From an uncultured Clostridia bacterium (lineage in GTDB: Bacteria > Bacillota > Clostridia > Lachnospirales > Cellulosilyticaceae): DNA of 64,000 nt. How positions within the stretch are numbered: the stretch's first letter is position 1; each line of letters starts with the position of its first letter. The DNA lies in contig CAKZUB010000010.1 of NCBI GenBank assembly GCA_937921505.1, positions 89,633-153,632 on the forward strand. Reading direction: 5' to 3'. A program made the position numbers and the translations under genes. The notes under the pieces were generated by a model. It had not been told where the DNA came from, ran no database searches, and was given only the letters and a program-made list of their open reading frames with translations. Shown here piece after piece: positions 26,930 to 36,025 of the stretch.

Positions 26930-28972
26930 ATGTGGATAGAAAACAATTATAGAAGAAACCTTATGGATATGCATATAGATGATTGGAATAAAGAGTTCCT
27001 ATCAAAAATTGACTGTAATGAATATGTAAATGCATTAAAAGAAGCAAATATTCAAGCGGCTATGGTAAAAGCGAAGTCACATACAGGACTCTGCTATTAT
27101 CCTACATCAGTTGGAAGGATGCATGAAGGCCTTAATGGGAAAGACTTCTTAGGAGAGATGATTCAGAAATGCCATGAGAGTGGCATTGCAGTTATCACTT
27201 ATTTCACGCAGGTATTTGATAATTGGGCCTATGAAAACCATCTGTCTTGGAGATGTATAACAGAGGATGGAAAACAATTTAGAGAATTTCGTAACCAAGA
27301 AAATTTTAAAAATGGACGTTATGGCATTGTATGTCCTAATAATGAAGAATATAGAGAATATGTAAAGTGCAATCTTCAGGAGCTTAATCGTAATTATGAT
27401 TTTGAAGGTATGTTTCTAGATATGACATTTTGGCCTGATATTTGCTATTGTTCCTCTTGTAGAGAACGCTATATGAAAGAAACAGGAAGAGAAATGCCAA
27501 GGATGATTGATTGGAAGGATAAGGAATTTATTAAATTTCAGTTATTGAGAGAAAAGTGGATGGCTGATTATGCTAAATTTGCGACGAAATCTGTCAAAGA
27601 GATCAAGCCAAGTGTAACCATAGAACATCAGTTTTCCATGATTACTTCTCCATGGATTAATGCGAGCTCTGAATATTTAGCAGATGCTGTTGATTATTCG
27701 GGTGGTGATTATTATGGAGGTTTTCTTCAACAAACTTTTATTAATAAGTATTACAAAAATGTTTCACCTAACCTTCCGTTTATTTATCATACATCAAGAT
27801 GTGATCCTGAATTAGATCAGCACACAACTACAAAAACAGAAGAAGAACTACTACTTCATGTTATTACAGCATTAGTACATAATGGGGCATTTTTATTAGT
27901 TGATGCCATTAATCCAGATGGCACTATTGTTAAAGATATATACTGCAAATTAATGAAGAAAATTTTTGATAAGACTATGCAGTATGAAAAGACAATCTCA
28001 GGTGAGTTAGTCCATGATGTAGCGATATGGTTTGCTACACATTCAAAGTATGATCCAAATGAAACGGGTATTTCTATGTCAGAAAAGACATTCAAGACGA
28101 AATATTATTTGGAATCACCAGTGCAAATGGCAGCCATTATGAGAAGCAATAATATACCTTTTGACGTTATTGGAAGTAGGAATTTAAAAACCTGCAAGTG
28201 TAAAACGCTTGTGCTTTCCCATGTTTCGCATATTCTAGACGAGGAAATGGATGATATAGAAGCTTTTGTACAGCAGGGTGGCAGTTTGTATATTAGTGGA
28301 ACCATTGGAAATAAAAGACTCGCTCAGCTTTTAGGCGTTACGATAAAAGGAAGGACAGAACATACATTTACGTATATGAGCCCTACAGATGAGGGGAAAG
28401 CATATCTGAAAGGTTTCGCTAAAAAAGTACCATTGACTATTGCAATGCATCAATACTTAGTTGATCTACAGGATAATGACTGCAAGATATTAGCAACATT
28501 GACACTGCCTTACACAGAGACAAATACAGAGCAGTTTGCAGCAATTCATTCTAATCCTCCAGGAATATATACAGAGCAACCTGCTATTATTCTAAAAAAT
28601 GTGGGATTAGGGAAAATATTATGGACTGCCGCACCAATTGAAATCATGAAACCCTATATGAGTCGTCAGGTTGTGAAAAACTTAATGGTTTTATTAACAG
28701 GGGAGATGCAGTTTACCTCAAATGCCCCAAAGTTTGTCGAAGTGATAGGCTGGAAAAAGGCAGGAAAGTTATATTTTGCAGCACTGAATCAGCAGGAAGA
28801 ACCACCAATTGTTCCTATATATGATATATATATTGATTTACCAGGTACTGCATGGAAAGCGCGTATGACAGAGAGTGCACAAGCACTTGATACAGAAGTT
28901 ATTAAGGATATAACAAGAATCTACTTACCTAAATTAGAAGTATTTCATATTATTGAAGTAGATAAGGGGTGA
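26930..28972 (+). CDS. Putative glycoside hydrolase, GHL6-like TIM barrel
   Basis: Protein of 680 residues without signal peptide. The N-terminal TIM-barrel domain has the motif GMFLDMTFWPDICYCSSC, the Asp plus Cys-x-Cys-x-x-Cys signature of the hypothetical glycosyl hydrolase 6 group (PF14871). A glutamine-amidotransferase-like domain (KCKTLVLSHVSHIL, QGGSLYISGT) and a C-terminal beta domain follow, as in GH42. It is likely a cytoplasmic hydrolase for the sugar imported by this operon; linkage unknown. A ribosome site AGGTGGAGGG precedes the ATG. A paralogue with the same layout is at 32831. Confidence 0.75.
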   Translation: MWIENNYRRNLMDMHIDDWNKEFLSKIDCNEYVNALKEANIQAAMVKAKSHTGLCYYPTSVGRMHEGLNGKDFLGEMIQKCHESGIAVITYFTQVFDNWAYENHLSWRCITEDGKQFREFRNQENFKNGRYGIVCPNNEEYREYVKCNLQELNRNYDFEGMFLDMTFWPDICYCSSCRERYMKETGREMPRMIDWKDKEFIKFQLLREKWMADYAKFATKSVKEIKPSVTIEHQFSMITSPWINASSEYLADAVDYSGGDYYGGFLQQTFINKYYKNVSPNLPFIYHTSRCDPELDQHTTTKTEEELLLHVITALVHNGAFLLVDAINPDGTIVKDIYCKLMKKIFDKTMQYEKTISGELVHDVAIWFATHSKYDPNETGISMSEKTFKTKYYLESPVQMAAIMRSNNIPFDVIGSRNLKTCKCKTLVLSHVSHILDEEMDDIEAFVQQGGSLYISGTIGNKRLAQLLGVTIKGRTEHTFTYMSPTDEGKAYLKGFAKKVPLTIAMHQYLVDLQDNDCKILATLTLPYTETNTEQFAAIHSNPPGIYTEQPAIILKNVGLGKILWTAAPIEIMKPYMSRQVVKNLMVLLTGEMQFTSNAPKFVEVIGWKKAGKLYFAALNQQEEPPIVPIYDIYIDLPGTAWKARMTESAQALDTEVIKDITRIYLPKLEVFHIIEVDKG

Positions 28973-28977
28973 TAAGC

Positions 28978-29643
28978 ATGCATGGGAAAATAGCACCTTC
29001 TATAATGTGCGCTGATTTGTTTACATTGCAAGAAACCTTGCGCAGTATGGAAAAATTTGAAATTGAATACTTACATATGGATGTAATGGATGGAGAATTT
29101 GTTCAAAATTTCTGTCTTGGTGCAGATTATATCAAACGCATACGAAAAGAAAGCAAAATTCCATTAGATATTCATTTAATGATTGAGAAGCCAGAATTAA
29201 AACTGGAATGGTTTGATATACAACAGGGAGAAATAGTTAGCATACATTACGAGACAACAAATCACTTACAAAGAGCTATTGATTTCATAAAGGGAAAAAA
29301 AGCAAGAGTATTCTTAGCCATTAATCCTGCCACGCCTAGTGCAGTTGTAGAAGAACTGATTGATGAGATAGATGGCGTATTAGTTATGACGGTCAATCCA
29401 GGGTTTGCGGGTCAAATTATGGTACCACATACATTAAAGAAGATAAAAAGAATTAGAGGACTATTTGAGGAATATGGCTATCCCCAAAAGGAAATAGAAG
29501 TAGATGGCAATGTAAGCTTTGAAAATGCAAAAAAAATGAGAGAAGTGGGCGCAGATATTTTTGTGGCGGGAACTGCTAGTATCTTTGGAAAAGAAATTGC
29601 AATGGAAGAGGCAATAAAGATGTTAAGAGAAGTCATACAATAG
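28978..29643 (+). CDS. Ribulose/allulose-phosphate 3-epimerase family enzyme
   Basis: TIM-barrel epimerase of 221 residues. Motifs are APSIMCADL, YLHMDVMDGEFV, IHLMIEKPE and VMTVNPGFAGQ, with metal ligands His and Asp in place. The opening Pro-Ser-x-Met-Cys and the Met-Thr-Val-x-Pro-Gly-Phe-Ala-Gly form are closer to D-allulose-6-phosphate epimerase (AlsE) than to housekeeping Rpe. With the ROK kinase and ManA that follow, it would convert an imported hexose phosphate to fructose 6-phosphate. The ATG at 28978 lies after AAGGGGTGAT; a GTG at 28969 overlapping the previous stop is an alternative. Confidence 0.85.
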   Translation: MHGKIAPSIMCADLFTLQETLRSMEKFEIEYLHMDVMDGEFVQNFCLGADYIKRIRKESKIPLDIHLMIEKPELKLEWFDIQQGEIVSIHYETTNHLQRAIDFIKGKKARVFLAINPATPSAVVEELIDEIDGVLVMTVNPGFAGQIMVPHTLKKIKRIRGLFEEYGYPQKEIEVDGNVSFENAKKMREVGADIFVAGTASIFGKEIAMEEAIKMLREVIQ

Positions 29644-29680
29644 CAGTGGTAAAAGAACTACGAAAGGAGGTGTAAGCATT

Positions 29681-30619
29681 GTGAAGGGTAAAAAATATGT
29701 TGGTATTGATATTGGAGGAACAAAAGTTAATATAGGAGTCATAGATGAAAACGGAACGATAATAACCAGTAAAAAAATAAGGACCGACATTTCAAATTCT
29801 ATAGAACGCTTTGTAAAGGCGGTATGTGAAGAATTGTCTGAGTTACTTTTAAATGAACAACTGAGACTAGAAGATATTGAACAGATTGGGATAGGTATTC
29901 CAGGAACAGCTAATAGGGAGCAAGGTGTGATAGAATACAGTTCCAATTTATTTGGAAGTAACATTCCAATAGGGAAATATTTCGAAGAGAGATTAGAAAG
30001 AAAGATTGCTTTGGTTCAGGATTCTTGGGCAGCTGCTTGGGGAGAGCACTTATTTGGTGCTGGAAGAAATAGAGATGATTTCTTATGCATTACACTAGGT
30101 ACAGGAATCGGATGCGGAGTGATAATGAAAGGGAAAGTCTATGCTGGAGCTATGAATACAGCGGGTGAGATAGGGCATGTTCCTATTATTAAAGAAGGAA
30201 GAAAGTGCAGTTGTGGTAAGTATGGTTGTCTTGAAAGATATGCTTCAGGAACAGGTATTCTAGAGCAGGCAATGGAACTATTCCCGGGTAAATTAAAGAG
30301 AGAAAAGAAAGCAGAGAAGGTCTTTGAATTAGCCTATAAGGGTGATCAGGATGCGCTACAGTTAATCCATGCTTGTGTGGATAAATTAGCCTATGGATTA
30401 GCCATTATAGTTAATATTCTTTCCATTGATACGATTGTTATAAGCGGAGGATTATGTGTCCATGAAGAATTAATCATTAAGCCTTTACCAGAATTAATTA
30501 TGAAATACGGATATGACGCCTGGAGCTGTAAGAAAAGTATTCGTGTGATTAAGGCTGAACTAGGAAGCTATGCACCTATGATAGGGGCGGCATTTATTAA
30601 TTCAGATTGTTTTGTATAG
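29681..30619 (+). CDS. ROK family sugar kinase
   Basis: Kinase of 312 residues. It shows the phosphate-binding motif GIDIGGTKVNIGV at the N-terminus, catalytic Asp in QDSWAAAWGEH, and the ROK zinc motif CSCGKYGCLERYASGTG. It phosphorylates a hexose with ATP; glucose, allose, fructose and mannose are possible in this family. The start is GTG at 29681, ten bases after AAAGGAGG. It sits between the epimerase and the ManA gene, so its product probably feeds both. Confidence 0.88.
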   Translation: MKGKKYVGIDIGGTKVNIGVIDENGTIITSKKIRTDISNSIERFVKAVCEELSELLLNEQLRLEDIEQIGIGIPGTANREQGVIEYSSNLFGSNIPIGKYFEERLERKIALVQDSWAAAWGEHLFGAGRNRDDFLCITLGTGIGCGVIMKGKVYAGAMNTAGEIGHVPIIKEGRKCSCGKYGCLERYASGTGILEQAMELFPGKLKREKKAEKVFELAYKGDQDALQLIHACVDKLAYGLAIIVNILSIDTIVISGGLCVHEELIIKPLPELIMKYGYDAWSCKKSIRVIKAELGSYAPMIGAAFINSDCFV

Positions 30620-30628
30620 GAGGTAAAA

Positions 30629-31585
30629 ATGATGGAATTACAATTTTTTAAACCTATTTCTAGAACAGCTATATGGGGAGGAACCTTAATTAAGAATTAT
30701 TTTGGATATAAGGATTTTTCGGATGACATAGGCCAATCATGGGCGTTTAGTGCTCAGGAATCAGAGTCCAATAAAGTAATAAAGGGCGAGTATAAGGGGA
30801 TGACATTAAGAGAATTGTGGAAAGAGCACCCGGAGCTGTTTTGTAGCCGACATGAAGAATTACCAGTCATTATTTCTTTAGTTGCGCCAGAAGATGACTT
30901 GAGTATACAGGTGCATCCTAATGCAGAATATGCAAAAAAACTAGGATACAAAATGGGAAAAAATGAAGCATGGTATTTTATAGAAGCAGAAGAAGATGCA
31001 ACTATCGTATATGGTCATAATGCAAAAGACGAAAGAGCTTTAAGGGATCATATAAAAAAGGATAAATGGAACGCATTAATACGGCATTTATCGGTTCATA
31101 CAGGAGATTGTATCTATATTCCGGCAGGTAAGATCCATGCCTTGCGCAAAGGTAGTGTTGTGTATGAAGTCCAACAAGCAACAGATGTTACATATCGTTT
31201 CCATGATTATCATAGAGTGGATAAGTATGGAAATGAAAGAGAATTGCATTTAGAACAAGCTATAGCATGTATAAGCTATAATCAAGAAAGTGAAGCAGTG
31301 TCAGCTAGGCCTATACTATTAAAATCAGAAAATGCTGCACTTACAACTTACATTGAAAATGATAGCTTTTGTGTAAAGAAACTAGAAGTCACAGGAAAGC
31401 ATGAAACTGAGTTTTATACCTATCAGTTGGCTACAGTTGTAGCAGGCAATGGTTTTGTAAATAAACAGAAAGTTACGCTAGGAGACAGCTTTTTAATTCC
31501 TTGTGGAATAGGACCTATACTTTTTGATGGTAAAATGGCTATTATGATGACCTCAGAAGAATATAAAAGCAGGTGTTTTTCCTGA
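30629..31585 (+). CDS. manA: Mannose-6-phosphate isomerase, class I
   Basis: Isomerase of 318 residues that interconverts mannose 6-phosphate and fructose 6-phosphate. The zinc-binding cupin pieces are SIQVHPN, then AGKIHALRKGSVVYEVQQ, with TYRFHDYHRVD close to the active site, as in Firmicute short-form ManA proteins. AGGAGG lies before an ATG at 30629; a second ATG at 30632 is equally possible. It is the last gene of the eight-gene operon and links the released sugar to glycolysis. This supports mannose or a mannose-like sugar as a final product. Confidence 0.9.
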   Translation: MMELQFFKPISRTAIWGGTLIKNYFGYKDFSDDIGQSWAFSAQESESNKVIKGEYKGMTLRELWKEHPELFCSRHEELPVIISLVAPEDDLSIQVHPNAEYAKKLGYKMGKNEAWYFIEAEEDATIVYGHNAKDERALRDHIKKDKWNALIRHLSVHTGDCIYIPAGKIHALRKGSVVYEVQQATDVTYRFHDYHRVDKYGNERELHLEQAIACISYNQESEAVSARPILLKSENAALTTYIENDSFCVKKLEVTGKHETEFYTYQLATVVAGNGFVNKQKVTLGDSFLIPCGIGPILFDGKMAIMMTSEEYKSRCFS

Positions 31586-31598
31586 TTAAGGCAGTATG

Positions 31599-31637
31599 TA
31601 AATCCTTCGCCAGTTTCTGATTTGGCAGGGATTTTAT
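31599..31637 (+). terminator. Probable terminator of the 22821-31585 operon
   Basis: Imperfect stem AAATCC...GCCA with TGGC...GGATTT, followed by TTTA. It lies 14 bases after the manA stop. Confidence 0.5.
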
Positions 31638-31720
31638 ACTGGTTTGCGCGGATATGTTGTAAGTATATACGCTAATTTATATTGAAAAAATATATAATAA
31701 GGTATATACTAAGGAAAAGA

Positions 31721-31734
31721 GCTAAACGATTAGC
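31721..31734. promoter_or_regulatory. Operator-like palindrome upstream of LacI-type gene
   Basis: GCTAAACGATTAGC is a palindrome with the central CG typical of LacI-family operators, 17 bases before the GTG start. Almost the same 14-mer (GCTAATCGATTAGC) recurs at 32776-32789 in front of the next hydrolase gene. Confidence 0.65.
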
Positions 31735-31750
31735 GATGGGGGAGGGGCAA

Positions 31751-32761
31751 GTGGCAGCAACGATAAAAATGGTAGCAGAATTAGCGGGTGTTTCGGTAGC
31801 TACAGTATCTAAGTATTTAAATGGTGGGAATGTCTACGCAGAAAACCGTATAAAGGTTCAAGCGGCAGTTGATGCCCTGAATTATAAGGTTAACGAGGTA
31901 GCCAGAAGCTTGAAAACTAACAAAACAAATACGATAGGGATATTGGCCCCAAGTATTCAGAGCATTTTCATTACAGGTGTTATATCACAGATTCAATACA
32001 AGTTATTAGAATGCGGTTATAGTACGCTTATTGTGGATTATCAAATGAATGATGACTTAGAAAAAAGGCAGCTGGATATTTTATTAAAGAGACAGGTTGA
32101 TGGTATCGTTATATTTCCTAGAGAAAATGAAAAAGATCTGGTGAATACGATCAAAGATCAAAACATACCTGTTGTTACTGTTGATAATATGTTAGAAGGT
32201 ATTGCGTGCGATGCAGTCCTTGCAGATAACATGGGTGGCGCATATGAGGCGACAGAAGAACTTATCAAGCACCAGCATAAACGTATAGGTATTATTGCAG
32301 GACCTGCTTATATGTATACTGCAAAGGAGAGGCTTAAGGGGTATTTCAGAGCCCATGAAGATTATTTTATAGGACTCGAAGAGGAACTTATATGCTACGG
32401 AGAATATACTGAGCAGAGTGGCTATAAGTGTTTTAATGAACTGATGAATTTAAGAGAGCCACCTACGGCTATTTTTGTGACGAATTATCATATGACAATA
32501 GGCGCACTCGGTGCAGTAAATGAAAGAAATATGAAATTACCAGAAGAATTGTCCTTGATAGCTTTTGATCAACTGGAGTTTGCAAGCATTATGAGGCCGC
32601 CTATAAGTGTGGTCGAGCAACCCTTAAAACAAATAGGAGAAAAAGTAGCCGAGATCATTTTAAGGCGTATGAAAGAAGATTGGAGAGATTTTCCGCATAT
32701 AGAGAGATTAAAGACAACACTCAAGAGAACAGGATCAGTAGCTGGGAATATCATAAAATAA
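31751..32761 (+). CDS. LacI family transcriptional regulator
   Basis: Repressor of 336 residues. The helix-turn-helix reads ATIKMVAELAGVSVATVSKYL at the N-terminus, followed by the hinge (ALNYKVNEVARSLKTN) and a periplasmic-binding-protein-like sugar domain (NTIGILAPSIQ, then IAFDQLEFASIMRPPISVVEQ). I chose GTG at 31751 because GGAGGGG lies just before it and the helix-turn-helix begins four codons later; a longer frame from 31682 adds a basic extension that LacI proteins lack. An operator-like palindrome lies 17 bases upstream and another after the stop, suggesting autoregulation and control of the hydrolase gene at 32831. Confidence 0.87.
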   Translation: MAATIKMVAELAGVSVATVSKYLNGGNVYAENRIKVQAAVDALNYKVNEVARSLKTNKTNTIGILAPSIQSIFITGVISQIQYKLLECGYSTLIVDYQMNDDLEKRQLDILLKRQVDGIVIFPRENEKDLVNTIKDQNIPVVTVDNMLEGIACDAVLADNMGGAYEATEELIKHQHKRIGIIAGPAYMYTAKERLKGYFRAHEDYFIGLEEELICYGEYTEQSGYKCFNELMNLREPPTAIFVTNYHMTIGALGAVNERNMKLPEELSLIAFDQLEFASIMRPPISVVEQPLKQIGEKVAEIILRRMKEDWRDFPHIERLKTTLKRTGSVAGNIIK

Positions 32762-32767
32762 TTTTTT

Positions 32768-32797
32768 AGCATAGAGCTAATCGATTAGCTCTATGCT
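32768..32797. promoter_or_regulatory. 30-bp perfect palindrome containing the operator-like motif
   Basis: Bases 32768-32797 are fully self-complementary with no spacer. The centre (32776-32789) is GCTAATCGATTAGC. It can act as operator DNA and, as RNA, as a hairpin terminator after the lacI-type gene, although the T run after it is short. Confidence 0.7.
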
Positions 32798-32830
32798 TTA
32801 ATAAAATAATTCTTAAAAGGAGAAACTAAA

Positions 32831-34837
32831 ATGTCTAAATTACCTTATAGGCAAGTACACCTTGATTTTCATACCTCAGGATTAATAAAAAATATTGGAA
32901 AGGAGTTTAGTAAAGAACAATTTCAACAAGCTCTAAAAGTAGGACATGTCAACTCGATTACCGTTTTTTCAAAATGCCATCATGGCTATGCGTATCATCC
33001 AACAGATGTACATGAGATGCATCCACATCTTGATTTTGACTTATTGCAAGCGCAGCTGGATGCTTGTAAGGAAATAGGCGTAGCAGCACCTGTCTACATT
33101 TCAGCAGGCCTCGATGAAAAGGAAGCAGTGCGTCATCCAGAATGGCTTGTAAGAAATGCAGATGAATCAACTACTTGGGCAGTAGATTTTACAGGGACGC
33201 CTAATTTTCATCTATTATGTTACAACACAGGGTATCTTGATTTACTATTAGCTCAAATAGAAGAGGTGATGCAAAAGTATAACCCGGTAGGCATCTTCTT
33301 AGATATTTCTGGGGTACACCCTTGTTATTGTTCAACATGCAGAGGGGAAGTTTTAGCCTCTGGGAAAGACCCAAGAGATATAAAAGCTGTGATGGCACTG
33401 GCTGAAAAAGTTTATAAGAATTATGCGCAAAGGTGTGAGGCGTTAATACATCACTATAATCAAGAAACCCGTATCTTTCATAATGCAGGACATATAGCAA
33501 GAGGCAGGCGTGATCTGGCACAGCATAATACACATCTTGAGTTAGAAAGCTTACCAACAGGTGGATGGGGATATAACCATTTTCCACTTTCAGCAGCCTA
33601 TGTATCACATATAGGGATGGAATACCTCGGTATGACAGGTAAATTCCACACAATGTGGGGAGAGTTTGGTGGCTTTAAGCATCCTAATGCCTTGCGTTAT
33701 GAAACAGCGCTCTCTATTGCCTTGGGCGCTAAATGCTCGATTGGAGATCAACTTCATCCTTTAGGGGAGATGGATAGAGCAACTTATGAACTCATTGGAA
33801 AAGCTTATAGCGAGGTAGAACAAAAAGAAGCTTGGTGTGATGAGGCTGTGAATTTAGCAGATATAGCTGTTTTAAGTGAGCAAGCAGTAAATAGTGAGGT
33901 GGCAGCGCGTGAAACCGAGGACCATGCAGACGTAGGGGCCAATAGGATTTTGTTAGAGGGCAAGTACCTCTATAAAATAATAGATAAGGAAGTGGATCTA
34001 ACGCCTTTTAAATTAGTTATCCTTCCAGATACCATTCGGTTAAATGAAGAGCTTGCACGTAAACTACAAGATTATATTAAAAATGGGGGTAAGATACTCG
34101 CAAGCGGTCAGTCAGGACTTGCGCAAACACAAGATAAATTTGCTATTCCACTCGGCGTAAAATATATAGAAAAGAATTTATTTAAGCCAGACTATATGAG
34201 AGCGGATTTTAAATTAACCAATAATGGCTCTGCACAAATTATGTATGAGCAAGGCTACCACGTTGAAGTGCTAGACGGGCAAGTGATTGCAAAGAGAGAA
34301 AATCCTTATTTTAATAGGGATACCTATGCTTTTTGCTCCCATCAACATACACCAAACGATCCATGCCCAGCTGGGGCTGGTATTGTTGTAACAGATCAAA
34401 CAGCCTATATCGCTTGGGATATCTTTACGGACTATAAGGCAAAAGGCTCACTTCATTTAAAAGAAGCTGTGATCTATGTGATAGAGCATTTAATCGGAAA
34501 AGATAAAACCCTTACGACTGATTTTGTAGACCGAGGCATTGTTACACTAACTGAGCAAAAAGAGCAAAACAGATGGATTAATCATTTGCTGTATGCCCAT
34601 ACAACGATAAGGGGTCAATTTCAATTAGCTATTATGAAGGGAACAATTGAAGTGATAGAAGATATTGTGCCTGTCTATAATGTGCCAGTATCAGTTAAAG
34701 TTGATAAGCCTGTTAAACGCGTTTATCTTGCCCCACAAAATGAGGAGATACCTTTTGAAGTGCAAGACGGTAAGGTATCCTATATAGTTCCAAAAGTAGA
34801 AGCTCATCAAATGGTGGTTATAGAGTATCCACTTTAA
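32831..34837 (+). CDS. Putative glycoside hydrolase, GHL6-like TIM barrel (paralogue)
   Basis: Protein of 668 residues with the same domain order as the gene at 26930. The barrel motif reads GIFLDISGVHPCYCSTC; a second stretch (LELESLPTGGWGYNHFP) carries conserved acidic and aromatic residues. The amidotransferase-like domain (FKLVILPDTIRL, NGGKILASGQSG) and a C-terminal beta domain follow. No signal peptide is present, so it acts in the cytoplasm. AAAAGGAG precedes the ATG. The operator-like palindrome 34 bases upstream ties its control to the LacI protein at 31751. The two paralogues are clearly diverged, so they probably act on different linkages. Confidence 0.75.
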   Translation: MSKLPYRQVHLDFHTSGLIKNIGKEFSKEQFQQALKVGHVNSITVFSKCHHGYAYHPTDVHEMHPHLDFDLLQAQLDACKEIGVAAPVYISAGLDEKEAVRHPEWLVRNADESTTWAVDFTGTPNFHLLCYNTGYLDLLLAQIEEVMQKYNPVGIFLDISGVHPCYCSTCRGEVLASGKDPRDIKAVMALAEKVYKNYAQRCEALIHHYNQETRIFHNAGHIARGRRDLAQHNTHLELESLPTGGWGYNHFPLSAAYVSHIGMEYLGMTGKFHTMWGEFGGFKHPNALRYETALSIALGAKCSIGDQLHPLGEMDRATYELIGKAYSEVEQKEAWCDEAVNLADIAVLSEQAVNSEVAARETEDHADVGANRILLEGKYLYKIIDKEVDLTPFKLVILPDTIRLNEELARKLQDYIKNGGKILASGQSGLAQTQDKFAIPLGVKYIEKNLFKPDYMRADFKLTNNGSAQIMYEQGYHVEVLDGQVIAKRENPYFNRDTYAFCSHQHTPNDPCPAGAGIVVTDQTAYIAWDIFTDYKAKGSLHLKEAVIYVIEHLIGKDKTLTTDFVDRGIVTLTEQKEQNRWINHLLYAHTTIRGQFQLAIMKGTIEVIEDIVPVYNVPVSVKVDKPVKRVYLAPQNEEIPFEVQDGKVSYIVPKVEAHQMVVIEYPL

Positions 34838-34850
34838 TCATCTCATAGAC

Positions 34851-34878
34851 ACCCGTTGTATGTAAGCATACAACGGGT
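34851..34878. terminator. Hairpin after the second GHL6-like gene
   Basis: A 12-bp perfect stem (34851-34862 with 34867-34878) with loop TAAG. It is followed by A residues rather than T, so it may end transcription poorly or serve as an mRNA 3' stabiliser. Confidence 0.6.
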
Positions 34879-34906
34879 AAAAAAATGTATAGAAAATAAT
34901 ATTTAA

Positions 34907-34935
34907 TTGACAAATTAATGTGCATATGTTATATT
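34907..34935 (+). promoter_or_regulatory. Promoter of the LacI-type gene at 34970
   Basis: TTGACA (34907-34912) and TATATT (34930-34935) are 17 bases apart, close to the sigma-A consensus. The operator at 34948-34959 lies just after the expected start of transcription. Confidence 0.75.
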
Positions 34936-34947
34936 TGGTTTATCTTA

Positions 34948-34959
34948 TGGAACGTTACA
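34948..34959. promoter_or_regulatory. LacI-type operator, copy 1
   Basis: TGGAACGTTACA is palindromic except for two positions and centred on CG. The 14-mer TGGAACGTTACACA recurs exactly at 36026-36039 before the GH4 gene. Its place just downstream of the promoter fits autorepression. Confidence 0.75.
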
Positions 34960-34969
34960 CACGGAAGAG

Positions 34970-35995
34970 GTGAATACAATTTCAACAATTCTTGATATTG
35001 CTAAAATGGCAGGTGTTTCAAAGACTCTTGTTTCAAGAGCATTAAACAATCAGCCAGGTGTTAGTGAACAATCAAGAGAGAAAATTTTGAGAGTCTCCAA
35101 AGAACTCAATTACAGACCTAATATGCTGGCAAAATCTCTTGTTCTTCAAAAAACACAAACGATAGGTGTTGTTTTAGATGATTTATGTGTACCTTTCTAC
35201 TTTGATATGATACGTTCATTGGAAGCAAATACGAAAAAACATGGATTCAGTTCTTTGTTTTGTGGAGCTAATGACAATGAGGAAACGAAACTTAAGTATA
35301 TTCGCTTTTTTACAGAGGGTAGGTGTGACGGTCTTGTTATTTATGGAAGTCATATTAACGATGCGCGCCTTATTAGAAATCTGGCAGAGACAAAGTTTCC
35401 TTTTATCTTAATAGAAAACCAGATCCATGATCTAGCTGTTAATAATGTTGTTTTAGATAATGTTTATGGTTCCAAATTAGCTGTCGAACATCTGATAAGT
35501 CTTGGGTGTAAAGATATTCGACACTTTATGGGAGACATGAATAAGAGTGTATCATTAGATAGACTTCGAGGATATGTTGAAACTATGAAACAGCATGGCA
35601 TGGAAATAACGGATGATAGCATCATCAACTCTCGCTTTTCACAACAATCTGGATATACTCAAATGATGAAATTAATAAAAGATGATAATTTGCCAGAAGC
35701 TGTGTTCTTTGCAGGAGATGTAACTGCCTTTGGAGCAATGCGTGCACTTGCAGAAGCTGGTATAAGAATTCCAGAAGATATTAAGCTAGTTGGCTTTGAT
35801 GATGATAAGCCTGAAACATTTGATAGGGTGTTTCCAGCACTCACTACAATTAAGCAACCCCTATACGAAATGGGACAAATTGCAATTGATATTTTAGTTG
35901 ATAATATCAACCACCCCAATAAGGAACCGGTAAAAAAAATAATCTGCCCTGAGTTGGTTATAAGAACAACATGTGGCAGCAAAATACAAATCTGA
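34970..35995 (+). CDS. LacI family transcriptional regulator
   Basis: Repressor of about 341 residues with helix-turn-helix TILDIAKMAGVSKTLVSRAL, hinge LNYRPNMLAKSL and a sugar-binding domain ending in VGFDDDKPETFDRVFPALT and TTIKQPLYEMG. The GTG at 34970 has only a close-set GGAAG; an unusual start a few codons later (after AGAGGTGA) cannot be excluded. Identical operator-like sites before this gene and before the GH4 gene at 36063 indicate that it represses itself and the GH4-kinase-importer-deaminase genes until a sugar inducer binds. Confidence 0.85.
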   Translation: MNTISTILDIAKMAGVSKTLVSRALNNQPGVSEQSREKILRVSKELNYRPNMLAKSLVLQKTQTIGVVLDDLCVPFYFDMIRSLEANTKKHGFSSLFCGANDNEETKLKYIRFFTEGRCDGLVIYGSHINDARLIRNLAETKFPFILIENQIHDLAVNNVVLDNVYGSKLAVEHLISLGCKDIRHFMGDMNKSVSLDRLRGYVETMKQHGMEITDDSIINSRFSQQSGYTQMMKLIKDDNLPEAVFFAGDVTAFGAMRALAEAGIRIPEDIKLVGFDDDKPETFDRVFPALTTIKQPLYEMGQIAIDILVDNINHPNKEPVKKIICPELVIRTTCGSKIQI

Positions 35996-36016
35996 TTAAA
36001 GTCAGATTTATATTTT
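35988..36016 (+). terminator. Terminator between regulator and GH4 gene
   Basis: An 8-bp stem (35988-35995 with 36002-36009) with a 6-base loop is followed by ATATTTT. The stem holds the regulator's stop codon. Confidence 0.65.
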
Positions 36017-36025
36017 GCTATTTTG

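Noticed and set aside
29623..29964. Reverse 113-residue hydrophobic reading frame
   Set aside because: Shadow of the ROK kinase start region; the hydrophobicity comes from antisense codons.
33201..33653. Reverse 150-residue reading frame
   Set aside because: It lies wholly inside the strong GHL6-like coding frame and has no ribosome site or family.
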